Source: Chondrus crispus (taxonomy: Eukaryota > Rhodophyta > Florideophyceae > Gigartinales > Gigartinaceae). Taken from it: DNA of 64,000 bases. The stretch spans positions 62,001-126,000 of the forward strand of contig NW_005178997.1 in the NCBI RefSeq assembly GCF_000350225.1. The letters run 5' to 3'. The notes beneath the pieces are model-generated. The model was not told the origin of the DNA. It saw only the letters and a list, made by a program, of their open reading frames with translations, and did not search any database. Positions 21,760 through 31,858 of the stretch are shown in pieces (positions within the stretch are counted from its first letter, which is position 1; each line of letters begins with the position of its first letter). The translations under genes were made by a program, and so were the position numbers.

Positions 21760-21764
21760 AGTTG

Positions 21765-22703
21765 TACTGGAAGGTCAGCGGGGCAAAGGGAAATCGAAGG
21801 ACGGTTGATGAGGTGAAGTTGAAGGATTGGGTACCGATTTACTTTGAGTCGCCAACTTCTGGCACTACTTATACACTTCTGCAATCTTCTAGAACTCTAC
21901 TATCAAACACTACGACACACATACTACAAATGTATTGGCTCTAACACATGTGCCCGTCTTGCTACTCGGCCAAACTGGCGATGGCCCAACAAACAGAACA
22001 GAAAACCGCCTTACGAATTACCACTGTCATGACGGAGAAATTAGTAAGGCAGTACAACAAAGCACAGCAAAGCACAAATTCCCTTACTATTCCAAATCCA
22101 GCGTGGCACAAATTCGTAAGGCACGTTTACAGCTCACACGTTGCCTTACGAATTCAAATCAATCCTGCAAGGACTGTTTACAGCGCACACGTTGCCTTAT
22201 GAATCTGAATCAATCGTGAGGTCCTGTCCACTGTCAATTACAACAGTGCACATTTTGCCTTACGAATTCAAAACTCGCGCAACGGTATCTTTGTGTCCTG
22301 CTGTAGCCGTGCTGCAATCTATGGACGCTGTAAACCTTTGGCACGTGCCAGGCACCCGCCACCAAGGTTCTACACTTTGTCTGTAAGACTGCAGCCGTAC
22401 TGTACGCGTCCGACAGTGTAATGAGGACATGTGTCCAGGTCATACACGTGTCGGGCGGAGAAAATGAAACATTCTCAGATTGTACAGTACACCGCAACCG
22501 TGTACATATTTCACACGTGTACAGGTTGAAAACCAAACTTGCTCCTGAAGTACTGTAGAGTGCAACCGTGTACAGAAATCACACGTGTACACGTTGAAAA
22601 TGAAACTTGCTCAGCTCGTCACGCGGAGTGTTTTCGATTTTACACGTGTCATACCTGTCGTCGTTTGTCATGCATATCAGCATGTGGTCGTAGAATTACA
22701 ACA
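21765..22703 (-). mobile_element. LTR C3, 3' LTR of Copia-C
   Basis: Starts TACTGGAAGG directly after AGTTG and ends ATTACAACA before the polypurine tract. TATA box, CCTTACGAATT boxes and four G-boxes as in C1. Confidence 0.92.
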
Positions 22704-22714
22704 CTCCCCCTCGA

Positions 22715-25700
22715 TCACATGCTTTTACCAGAAGTGGCTACTGCAAGCCCTAGAAGTTCTACAAACTTCTGGAACAGAACTCGCCCAAGTGCTTTCGTCA
22801 GGATATCTGCAGGCATGGAAGTGGTCCGGCAATGTGACAAAGAAATGACGTTTCTCTTAATTGCATCTCGTACATAGTGGTATTTCACATCAACATGTTT
22901 GTTACGACGGTTGACCGATTCATTCTGTGCATACGAAATAGTCCCTGCATTGTCACACCCCATCACAATCGTGGGATCAGAATCAAGTCCAAGAACATCA
23001 GCAACCACTTGACGCAGCCAAGTCGCCTCCTTACACGCTTCACATAGTGCAATGTACTCAGCTTCACACGTCGAAGTCGCAACCACAGTCTGTTTCCGGG
23101 AACTCCAACTGATCGCTCCACCGCAGAACTTGAAAACATATCCGCTGGTCGACTTGCGAGAGTCTGAACAACCGGCCCACTCAGCATCACTGAAGCCGAA
23201 CAACTCCGGCGATTTAGATTTATTGTCAAACACGATTCCTAAGTTTCGAGTCCCTTGCACGTATCGCATTACCCGTTTCACACTTGCCCAGTGTGACTCA
23301 CATGGGTTGGCCGAATGTTGAGAAAGCTTTCCAATCGCATATGCCAAGTCTGGACGAGTGCCAACCATCAAGTACATCAGGGATCCCACTGCCTCACGAT
23401 ACGGTACATTTGTTTCGGAATCGTTTTCGGTTGAAATCGTGGTTGTGTGACCTTGTTCCATTGGAGTCAGAGAGGGGTTACACGTTGACATTCCAAAACG
23501 CTCAAGCACTTTTGATGCATACTTAGTTTGAGTGAGACTCAAAGTCTTGGCGGTGCGATCCCTTTGAATTTCAAGACCAATGCAGACTTTTGCTTCACCA
23601 AGGTCTTTCATCTCAAACCGTTTATTAAGCTCCCCCTTCATCCATTTGATGGCATCGATATCACTACCGGCGAGTAACAAGTCATCTACATAAAGTGCAA
23701 TCAGCATGATAGTGTTACCGATGCGTTTAATGTAGAGACAAGGATCACTACGCGAAGTCTCGAATCCCAATTCACCAATTAAGAAATCATCCACTTTGGC
23801 ATGCCATTGACGATGTGCTTGTTTAAGACCGTAAAGTGCTTTCAAAAGTTTGCACACGTGGTCACTTTTGCTTTTGTCAATGCACCCTTCGGGTTGCTCC
23901 ATGTAGATGTCTTCATCCAAGTCGCCGTTCAAAAACGCAGTCACGACATCCATCTGATGAAGTTCGAGGTCGTAATGAGCAACTAAGGCAAGAAGTAGAC
24001 GAATAGTGGTAAACTTTATGACAGGGGCATATGTCTCAGTATAGTCAAGACCTTGCACTTGCTGGAATCCACGAGCAACAAGTCTGGCTTTTGCACTTTC
24101 AACTATATTGCCATTTGCATCAGGCAGTTGCTTGACATTGAAAACCCATCGAGATGTCAAGATGTTTGACGCCTCAGATCGAGGAACAAGTTTCCAAGTC
24201 CGATTCTTAGTCTGCGAGGCAAGTTCTTTGTCAATGCCGGTCTGCCAAAATGCAGCTCTAGGACCGTTGGTTGCCTGGTTGAAAGTCTTGGGACCTTCAA
24301 TAGCGACATGCGCATGTGAAAGAAGAGCAGCTGCAAAGTTGCTCCTCCACCATGATCCGGGAGGTCTGCTGACTCGAGACGATCTTCGCACAGCTGGAGT
24401 CGGAGTTGGAGGAGTGACATTCGGAGTTTCGACGGCAGTTGGTACAGCATCTTCATCTTCATCATTCTCACTTACAGAATGAGCACCATCGCTTTCAAGA
24501 ACCTCCTCCGAAACTTCATCCTCTTCAGAACCGACCTCATCCGTATTTGGGGTATCAGCTGTATTCCCATTGTCGCCATCGAGCAGTACAACGTCAACAT
24601 CAGAGTTGATTGAATCACCTTCGTGTGCAGGAATGTCATGCATACCACATGTCGATTCATCAAACTTGACATCCCGTGACACAACAATTTTATTCAACTC
24701 TCCGTCCCAAAGTTTGTATGCCTTACTGCATTGCGAGTACCCAAGAAACATCGCTTCACGCGCTCGCAAGTCCAGCTTACGGAGCTCTAATTTTGGTAAT
24801 GTATACCAACACTTTGACCCAAATACTCGCAAATGGCCAACATTTGGAGTGGAATTCATCCAAATGTGGTGCGGAGTTGTATTGACGGGCAAAGCGCGTG
24901 AAGTAACTCGATTACGTACATATACCGAAGTGGCAAGAGCCTCGGCCCAGAATCGCTTACTGACCTGTTTATGAGAAAGCATTGAGCGGACAAGATCAAT
25001 CAAAGTTCGATTTAAACGTTCAGCAACACCGTTTTGTTCAGGAGTGTACGCCGATGTGAGTTGGTGCTGCGTACCGTTTAAATCTAAATGCGACTTGAAT
25101 TCCGTCGACAAGTACTCTCCCCCTCGATCAGTGCGAAGCACCTTTACTTTGCGACCAGTGTGGGTTTGGGCCAACTTTTCATACAACTTGTATTTTGCAA
25201 ACGCCTCAGATTTATTTCTCATCGTGTACACAACTACCCAGTTCGAGTGATCATCTACAAATGTAATGAAGTATCTCGAACCACCAACTGACTGTACTTC
25301 GAGCGGACCGCAAACGTCAGAATGTACCAAGTCAAGACAGTTCTGTGCTCGAGACGATGATCGCTGTTTTGGGATTACTGATCGCGTTGCTTTGCCAAAC
25401 ACACACGCAGGACAAATGGGAGAGTGATTGTCAGACTTCGGATTCATTGCACTGATGACATCGCTTTGACGAACGTTGATGCCACTTACTACATTATTGT
25501 GAATCATTGATGCGATTCCTTGTACATTAACATGGGCCATGCGTTCATGTAGCGTCTGCAGGGTAACTACGTGAGCAGAGAAAGTTTCATTCATGACGTC
25601 AAGTATGTACAAATCCCCAACTTGACTCGCTGTAGCAACTACAGTTGGTCCTGCAGTAACGCGGCATTTCTCATTTTCAAATGACACTTGCAAACCCTTT

Positions 25701-26857
25701 GAAACCATTTGGCTAACAGACAGTAGCGAGTATCCAAAATCAGGGACATGCAAAACGTTTGACAATTTGCAAGGATGGGGACTACCGTTGACGTTCAACA
25801 TGAATTCTACCTCGCCGCGACCAGCGACATTAGCTCTAGCCTTCGTGCCCATCTCGACTGATCCAGATTGCATCTGTTCATATGTAACGAACAAAGAGCG
25901 ATCAAACGTAATGTGAGCGCTGCAACCGGAATCCACAAGCCATGACCTTGCGTTTGCAGCCCTCTTTTCTGGAGTGGAAGTCGAAAGCAAGCAAGTAAAG
26001 TCACTCTCCGCAAAGGCAGCAGTAGAATTTTCATCTCGAGAAACGAATGCGCTTGGCTTTAAGCCAGTGTTGCGTGACCGAAACCCATCTGGCGGTGCAG
26101 GTCGGCGCCCATTCACGTCCTTGCCCCAGCAACGCGCTGCAGTATGCCCATGTCTATTACAATTCGTACATTTCATATCGCGTCGAATAGGCATACGATT
26201 GACAAGTGCAGGTGCATGTGGTGATGAAGCAGAAGCGGTCTTCATGCTTTCTCGTTGCTCTTCTTGCAGCAGACGACTCTTCACAAACTCGAGTCCAAAC
26301 ACTTTATCTTCATTGCCAAGTGCGTCAAGAGCAACAATCAAGTTATCGAATCGTGGAGGCAAGCCATTCAACACAGCCATTGCAATTTCTTTATCGTCAA
26401 TCTCAACACTCATTGACTGCAATCTTGCAGCAAGTTGCTTCACACGATTGATGAACACGAGCACTTTCTCGGATGGGAGCATGCATACAGTGTAAAAGTC
26501 GCGACGGGCGGCAAGTTTGTTGAGCAAAGTATGACGCTCAAACACATTCAGAATTGCTTCCCATGTCTCTTTCGCACTGCTACACCCTCGCACATGTTGC
26601 AAGTAGTCATCAGAAAGCGTAAGTCCGATGACTGCCTTTGCTTTTGCGTCACCACGGATCCATTTTCTCCGGTCATCTGACGTCGCATTCTCCGGGATAT
26701 CATCAAAAACGTATTGATCGACATCTCGGAGAGCAAGCAGTAGCTGGATTTTCTGCTTCCAGATGTAAAAGTTAGATGCGGTCAGCTTCTCGATTCTGAC
26801 CGATCCAGAGCTTTGGTCATCCATTTCGCCGAATGGATGTACCCTTCGAGTATACAA
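22715..26857 (-). CDS. Copia-C gag-pol polyprotein, intact
   Basis: 1380 codons without a stop. Residues counted from the ATG at 26857: Gag with UBN2-like fold 12-220; zinc knuckle CTNCNRHGHTAARC 230-243; protease WLVDSG 306-311; HHCC region 437-488; integrase D514, D577 and E613; acidic linker about 740-810; RVT_2 RT from about 895, first catalytic Asp 970, YVDD 1056-1059; RNase H about 1230-1370. The MDDQ at residue 12 (26824) matches the start in the related Copia-B and may be the real start. RT has GLKQAHRQWH where Copia-D has the usual APR. Single-frame gag-pol is typical of Ty1/copia. Expression is probably driven by the TATA box in the 5' LTR. Likely functional, but activity is not shown by sequence. 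Confidence 0.93.
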   Translation of the reverse strand: MYTRRVHPFGEMDDQSSGSVRIEKLTASNFYIWKQKIQLLLALRDVDQYVFDDIPENATSDDRRKWIRGDAKAKAVIGLTLSDDYLQHVRGCSSAKETWEAILNVFERHTLLNKLAARRDFYTVCMLPSEKVLVFINRVKQLAARLQSMSVEIDDKEIAMAVLNGLPPRFDNLIVALDALGNEDKVFGLEFVKSRLLQEEQRESMKTASASSPHAPALVNRMPIRRDMKCTNCNRHGHTAARCWGKDVNGRRPAPPDGFRSRNTGLKPSAFVSRDENSTAAFAESDFTCLLSTSTPEKRAANARSWLVDSGCSAHITFDRSLFVTYEQMQSGSVEMGTKARANVAGRGEVEFMLNVNGSPHPCKLSNVLHVPDFGYSLLSVSQMVSKGLQVSFENEKCRVTAGPTVVATASQVGDLYILDVMNETFSAHVVTLQTLHERMAHVNVQGIASMIHNNVVSGINVRQSDVISAMNPKSDNHSPICPACVFGKATRSVIPKQRSSSRAQNCLDLVHSDVCGPLEVQSVGGSRYFITFVDDHSNWVVVYTMRNKSEAFAKYKLYEKLAQTHTGRKVKVLRTDRGGEYLSTEFKSHLDLNGTQHQLTSAYTPEQNGVAERLNRTLIDLVRSMLSHKQVSKRFWAEALATSVYVRNRVTSRALPVNTTPHHIWMNSTPNVGHLRVFGSKCWYTLPKLELRKLDLRAREAMFLGYSQCSKAYKLWDGELNKIVVSRDVKFDESTCGMHDIPAHEGDSINSDVDVVLLDGDNGNTADTPNTDEVGSEEDEVSEEVLESDGAHSVSENDEDEDAVPTAVETPNVTPPTPTPAVRRSSRVSRPPGSWWRSNFAAALLSHAHVAIEGPKTFNQATNGPRAAFWQTGIDKELASQTKNRTWKLVPRSEASNILTSRWVFNVKQLPDANGNIVESAKARLVARGFQQVQGLDYTETYAPVIKFTTIRLLLALVAHYDLELHQMDVVTAFLNGDLDEDIYMEQPEGCIDKSKSDHVCKLLKALYGLKQAHRQWHAKVDDFLIGELGFETSRSDPCLYIKRIGNTIMLIALYVDDLLLAGSDIDAIKWMKGELNKRFEMKDLGEAKVCIGLEIQRDRTAKTLSLTQTKYASKVLERFGMSTCNPSLTPMEQGHTTTISTENDSETNVPYREAVGSLMYLMVGTRPDLAYAIGKLSQHSANPCESHWASVKRVMRYVQGTRNLGIVFDNKSKSPELFGFSDAEWAGCSDSRKSTSGYVFKFCGGAISWSSRKQTVVATSTCEAEYIALCEACKEATWLRQVVADVLGLDSDPTIVMGCDNAGTISYAQNESVNRRNKHVDVKYHYVRDAIKRNVISLSHCRTTSMPADILTKALGRVLFQKFVELLGLAVATSGKSM

Positions 26858-26870
26858 GGTCTTCTGTTCC

Positions 26871-26928
26871 GGGATCCCAAGCCGTTAACCGATAGTCAAC
26901 ACAATGGCAAGCCCACCCGTATAAGAAG
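26871..26928 (-). promoter_or_regulatory. Conserved 58-bp leader block, Copia-C
   Basis: Same block as at 6708-6765 and identical to 12343-12400. Confidence 0.7.
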
Positions 26929-27933
26929 TTTGTAGCGATTACTCGGAAACGTTCTTGGTGCTTGTTCCCGGCGGAGTGGAACAAGCGTATTCTTCTTAAA
27001 AATGCCTTAGGGCGCTACCCCTGTATGTCGGCCAGTGCGGGTCTTTCGACTGTGAACTAAATCAAACGTGCCACGAGTAAGCACAACACTTTGCCTGTAG
27101 ACGAACCAGGACTTTTGGTCACTACCGCGAACGGTCCCTGCAACCGAAATCGGCTTGTCCAAACTTGATACGGTACTACCTCAATGAGGTTTCCCACAAC
27201 ACAAGAATGAAACTGCCTTCGTCGTACTCGTGTGATTTGTTCACAATCACTCCTTGGGTCACCCTCTTCCGTGCGAACTAAATCAAGGTACGCGACCTTA
27301 TACACGTATAGTGAGAGGTTCAGTGTTTAGGCACGTATTCTCTTCACCCAGGGGACCGAAGTCGTACCTATAGGGCTAATACCGAGAGCGTTACCCACAC
27401 CGCCGACGCACCTCCCGAAGGCAGAGTGCGGATCGACTAGACCAGTACACTGTGATCCTCCCCGAGGATCAGTGTTTCGTCTCTCGACGATTCTTGGTCG
27501 GACCCTCGCTCAAGTCAGATTTCCAATGGCACAAGCCTTTCACCAAGAGCGAGGGTATCGGCAGCTACGACGATCACCGGCGTGATCGAAGGGCAGTCTT
27601 CTTGGATTGATATGGTACGTTGGCGACTAGGGACTACACCCACAGCTCACACAACGATTGCCAAGACCAAGCTGCAACAGACACGAAGAAAATCCACCAA
27701 GTTGAAACGACAGCGGGTAGACGGAGACGAACGACCAAGATGATAACGACAGCAAGTAGACGGCGATAGAACAAAACGAACGGCGGCGGCGATGAAACGG
27801 CGGCGGAAACGACAGCAGAAACCAAAACGAGAACGACAGCGGGGACCAAAACGAGAACGACAGCAGAAACAAACACGAAAACGGCAGCAGAAAGTGAGAA
27901 CGAGCACTCACACAGCGGAACAATAACGTTGAA
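26929..27933 (-). other. Structured leader of Copia-C
   Basis: Near-identical to 12401-13405, including the ACCCTCGCTC/GAGCGAGGGT stem and the low-complexity tract at 27680-27930. An 82-codon frame at 27057-27305 exists but is broken by indels in Copia-D, so I do not call it coding. Confidence 0.6.
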
Positions 27934-27947
27934 CTGGGCCCATAACC
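27934..27947 (-). promoter_or_regulatory. Primer-binding site of Copia-C
   Basis: Complement of CTGGGCCCATAACC, abutting the 5' LTR at 27948. Confidence 0.87.
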
Positions 27948-28886
27948 TAATGGTAGGTCAGCGGGGCAAAGGGAAATCGGAGGACGGTTGATGAGGTGAA
28001 GTTGAAGGATTGGGTACCGATTTACTTTGAGTCGCCAACTTCTGGCACTACTTATACACTTCTGCAATCTTCTAGAACTCTACTACCAAACACTACGACA
28101 CACATACTACAAATGTATTGGCTCTAACACATGTGCCCGTCTTGCTACTCAGCCAAACTGGCGATGGCCCAACAAACAGAACAGAAAACCGCCTTACGAA
28201 TTACCACTGTCATGACGGAGAAATTAGTAAGGCAGTACAACAAAGCACAGCAAAGCACAAATTCCCTTACTATTCCAAATCCAGCGTGGCACAAATTCGT
28301 AAGGCACGTTTACAGCTCACACGTTGCCTTACGAATTCAAATCAATCCTGCAAGGACTGTTTACAGCGCACACGTTGCCTTATGAATCTGAATCTCTCGT
28401 GAGGTCCTGTCCACTGTCAATTACAACAGTGCACATTTTGCCTTACGAATTCAAAACTCGCGCAACGGTATCTTTGTGTCCTGCTGTAGCCGTGCTGCAA
28501 TCTATGGACGCTGTAAACATTTGGCACGTGCCAGGCACCCGCCACCAAGGTTCTACACTTTGTCTGTAAGACTGCAGCCGTACTGTACGCGTCCGACAGT
28601 GTAATGAGGACATGTGTCCAGGTCATACACGTGTCGGGCGGAGAAAATGAAACATTCTCAGATTGTACAGTACACCGCAACCGTGTACATATTTCACACG
28701 TGTACAGGTTGAAAACCAAACTTGCTCCTGAAGTACTGTAGAGTGCAACCGTGTACAGAAATCACACGTGTACACGTTGAAAATGAAACTTGCTCAGCTC
28801 GTCACGCGGAGTGTTTTCGATTTTACACGTGTCATACCTGTCGTCGTTTGTCATGCATATCAGCATGTGGTCGTAGAATTACAACA
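27948..28886 (-). mobile_element. LTR C4, 5' LTR of Copia-C
   Basis: About 99% identical to LTR C3. Followed by AGTTG (28887-28891) and then Copia-D coding sequence. Confidence 0.92.
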
Positions 28887-28891
28887 AGTTG

Positions 28892-30204
28892 CTCCTCCAC
28901 CATGATCCGGGAGGTCTACTGATTCGAGACGATCTTCGTACAGCTGGAGTCGGAGTTGGAGGGGTGACATTCGGAGTTTCGACGGGAGGTGATACATCAT
29001 CTTCATCATTCTCACCTACAGAGTGAGTGTCCTCGTTTTCAATAACCTCCCCTGAAATTTCATCCTCTTCCGACCCAACCTCATTAGCATTTGGGGTATC
29101 GGCTTCATTCTCATTGTCGCCACCGAGCAATACAACGCCAACGTCAGAGCTGATTGAATCTTTTTCATGTGCAGGAATGTCATGCATCCCACATGTCGAT
29201 TCATCAAACTTGGCATCTCGTGAAACAACAACTTTACTCAACTCTCCGTCCCAACGTTTGTATGCTTTACTGCATTGCGAATAACCGAGAAACATCGCTT
29301 CACGTGCTCGCAAGTCAAGCTTACGGAGCTCTAATTTCGGTAATGTATACCAACACTTTGACCCAAATACTCGCAAATGGCCAACATTTGGAGTTGACTT
29401 CATCCAAATGTGATGGGGAGTCGTGTTAACTGGCAAAGCCCGTGAAGTAACTCGATTGCGTACATATACTGCAGTGGCAAGAGCCTCTGCCCAGAATCGT
29501 TTACTGACCTGTTTATGAGAAAGCATGGAACGGACAAGATCAATCAAGGTTCGATTTAAACGTTCAGCAACACCGTTTTGTTCAGGTGTGTAGGCAGTGG
29601 TGAGCTGGTGCTGGGTACCGTTTGAATCCAAATATGACTTGAATTCTGTCGACAAGTACTCTCCCCCTCGATCAGTGCGAAGCACCTTCACTTTGCGACC
29701 AGTGTGCGTTTGGGCAAACTGTTCATACAACTTGTATTTTGCAAACGCCTCGGATTTATTTCTCATCGTGTACACAACTACCCAGTTCGAGTGATCATCT
29801 ACAAATGTAATGAAGTATCTCGAACCACCAATGGACTGTACTTCGAGCGGACCGCAAACGTCAGAATGTACCAAGTCAAGACAGTTCTGTGCTCGAGACG
29901 ATGATCGCTGTTTCGGGATTACTGATCGCGTTGCTTTGCCGAACACACACGCAGGACAAACGAGAGAGTGATTGTCAGACTTTCGATTCATTGCTCTGAT
30001 CACATCGCTTTGACGAACATTGATGCCACTTACCACATTATTGTGAATCATTGATGCGATTCCTTGTACGTTAACATGGGCCATTCGTTCATGTAGCGTC
30101 TGCAAGGTAACTACATGAGCAGAGAAAGTTTCATTCATGACATCAAGTATGAATAAATCCCCAACTTGACTAGCTGTGGCAACTAGAGTTGGTCCTGCAG
30201 TAAC
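28892..30204 (-). CDS. Copia-D integrase and linker (middle part of split gag-pol)
   Basis: Open frame with the end of protease, pre-integrase (LHERMAHVN, CPACVFGK), the full integrase D-D-E core (LVHSDVCGPL, RTDRGGEY, NGVAERLNRT) and the acidic linker, ending at the Copia-C insertion site. Upstream it is interrupted by TRIM copy 2 between a Val-Thr and an Ala-Gly-Pro; GTAAC is duplicated on both sides. A reading frame crosses into the TRIM LTR to 30228. Confidence 0.88.
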
Positions 30205-30585
30205 TGTTGAAATAGTGAGCGCGCCCAAGGGGACACCAAGAAGCCAGCGCCTGTGGCCTAGTGGTTAACGAATTTTTGCGGCAAATTTTTCAGACCTCGA
30301 TTTTAACATCAGGTTATGGGCCCAGATTTACGCTACCATTCGTGAGTTCGATTCTCACCGGGTGCACTTGGGCGGCGCAATGTTTGTTGTTTGTTTGTGT
30401 CACACTTGGGAACGTACCTGCCTGTGTGTTGTGCAGTGACCCGCGCCGTGTGTTTGGCGTCCCCTGGTCGAGGGGGAGTGTTGAAATAGTGAGCGCGCCC
30501 AAGGGGACACCAAGAAGCCAGCGCCTGTGGCCTAGTGGTTAACGAATTTTTGCGGCAAATTTTTCAGACCTCGATTTTAACATCA
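30205..30585 (+). mobile_element. TRIM element copy 2 (381 bp)
   Basis: LTRs 30205-30311 and 30479-30585 (107 bp each, identical by eye); TSD GTAAC at 30200-30204 and 30586-30590. Primer-binding site GGTTATGGGCCCAG at 30312-30325; polypurine tract AGGGGGAG at 30471-30478. It is inserted antisense in the Copia-D protease region. No protein is encoded; it must rely on proteins supplied by another element, plausibly the copia families, which share the primer-binding site and 5-bp TSD. Confidence 0.94.
30247..30366 (+). ncRNA. tRNA-like sequence split across TRIM LTR and internal region
   Basis: 5' acceptor strand GCGCCTG (30247-30253), T8, then A-box-like TGGCCTAGTGGTTA in the 5' LTR. In the internal region, T arm GTGAG-TTCGATT-CTCAC (30342-30358, perfect 5-bp stem, B box), then 3' acceptor strand CGGGTGC and A73 (30359-30366). 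The acceptor strands pair 7 of 7 (two G-T). The middle is about 45 nt longer than in a tRNA and contains the LTR end and primer-binding site. A TTTTT run between the boxes would hamper Pol III, so it is probably a relic or co-opted piece rather than a working tRNA gene. Confidence 0.6.
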
Positions 30586-30590
30586 GTAAC

Positions 30591-31787
30591 GATGCATTTG
30601 TCTTTTTCAAATGACACTTGCAAGCCCTTTGAAACGATTTGGCTAACAGACAGAAGCGAGTATCCGAAATCAGGGACATGCAAAACGTTTGACAATTTGC
30701 AAGGATGTGGACTACCATTGACGTTCAACAAGAATTCTACCTCACCACGACCAGCGACATTAGCTCTAGCCTTCGTGCCCATCTCGACTGATCCAGATTG
30801 CATCTGTTCATAAGTAACGAACAAAGAGCGATCAAATGTAATGTGGGCACTGCAACCGGAATCCACAAGCCATGACCCTGCGTTCACTGCCTTCTTTTCG
30901 GGAGAAGAAGTCGAAAGCAGGCATGTAAAGTCGCTTTCAGCAAAGGCAGCAGTAGAAGTTTCATCTCGAGATACGAATGCACTTGGCTTCATGCCGGGGT
31001 TGCGGGACCGGAACCCGTCTGGCGGTGCTGGTCGGCGCCCATTCACATCCTTGCCCCAGCAACGTGCTGCGGTGTGTCCATGTCGATTACAGTTCGTACA
31101 TCTCATATCACGTCGAATAGGCATACGATTGACAAGTGCAGGTGGATGTGATGATGAAGCAGAAGCGGTCTTCATGCTTTCTCGTTGCTCTTCTTGCAGC
31201 AGACGACTCTTCACAAAATCGAGTCCAAACACTTTATCCTCATTGCCAAGTGCGTCAAGTGCAACAATCAAGTTATCGAATCGTGGAGGCAAGCCATTCA
31301 ACACAGCCATTGCAATTTCTTTATCGTCAATCTCAACACTCATTGACTGCAATCTGGCAGCAAGTTGCTTCACACGATTGATGAACACGAGCACTTTCTC
31401 GGATGGGAGCATGGAAACAGTGTAAAAGTCGCGACGGGCGGAAAGTTTGTTGAGCAAAGTGTGACGCTCAAACACATTCAGAATCGCCTCCCATGTCTCT
31501 TTCGCACTGCTACACCCTCGCACATGTTGCAAGTAGTCATCAGAAAGCGTGAGTCCGATGACTGCCTTTGCTTTCGCATCACCACGAATCCACTTCCTGC
31601 GATCATCTGAGGTCGCATTTTCCGATATATCATCAAAAACGTATTGATCGACATCTCGGAGAGCAAGCAGTACCTCGATTTTCTGCTTCCAGATGTAAAA
31701 GTTAGATGCGGTCAGCTTCTCGATTCTGACCGATCCAGAGCTTTGGTCATCCATTTCGCCGAATGGATGTACCCTTCGAGTATACAA
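30591..31787 (-). CDS. Copia-D gag and protease (5' part of split gag-pol)
   Basis: Gag (MDDQSSGS at 31754, in-frame ATG at 31787), zinc knuckle CTNCNRHGHTAARC, then protease WLVDSGCSAHIT. Open down to the TRIM insertion. Closely related to the Copia-C Gag but with distinct substitutions and different LTRs (family A), so C and D are sister families that share coding sequence more than LTR sequence. Confidence 0.9.
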
Positions 31788-31800
31788 GGTCTTCCGTCCC

Positions 31801-31858
31801 GGGATCCCAAGCCGTTAACCGATAGTCAACACAATGGCAAGCCCACCCGTATAGGAAG
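31801..31858 (-). promoter_or_regulatory. Conserved 58-bp leader block, Copia-D
   Basis: Same block as at 6708-6765, with one or two substitutions. Confidence 0.7.

Larger units (their letters stand above)
17590..21764. repeat. 4.175-kb tandem duplication, unit 2
   Basis: Second copy of the LTR C, Copia-C pol end, LTR A, Copia-D pol block. It lacks the patch seen in unit 1 and continues into the full Copia-C element at 21765. Confidence 0.92.
21765..28886 (-). mobile_element. Complete Copia-C retrotransposon (7122 bp)
   Basis: LTRs 21765-22703 (3') and 27948-28886 (5'), each 939 bp with fewer than about ten differences. Target-site duplication AGTTG at 21760-21764 and 28887-28891. Primer-binding site at 27934-27947, polypurine tract at 22704-22714, uninterrupted gag-pol frame. 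All parts needed for autonomous transposition appear present. It is the youngest large insertion here and sits inside Copia-D. Confidence 0.93.

Noticed and set aside
30247..30366. Functional tRNA gene
   Set aside because: About 45 nt too long, no clear anticodon arm or complete D stem, and a TTTTT run between A and B boxes. It is part of the TRIM in all copies.
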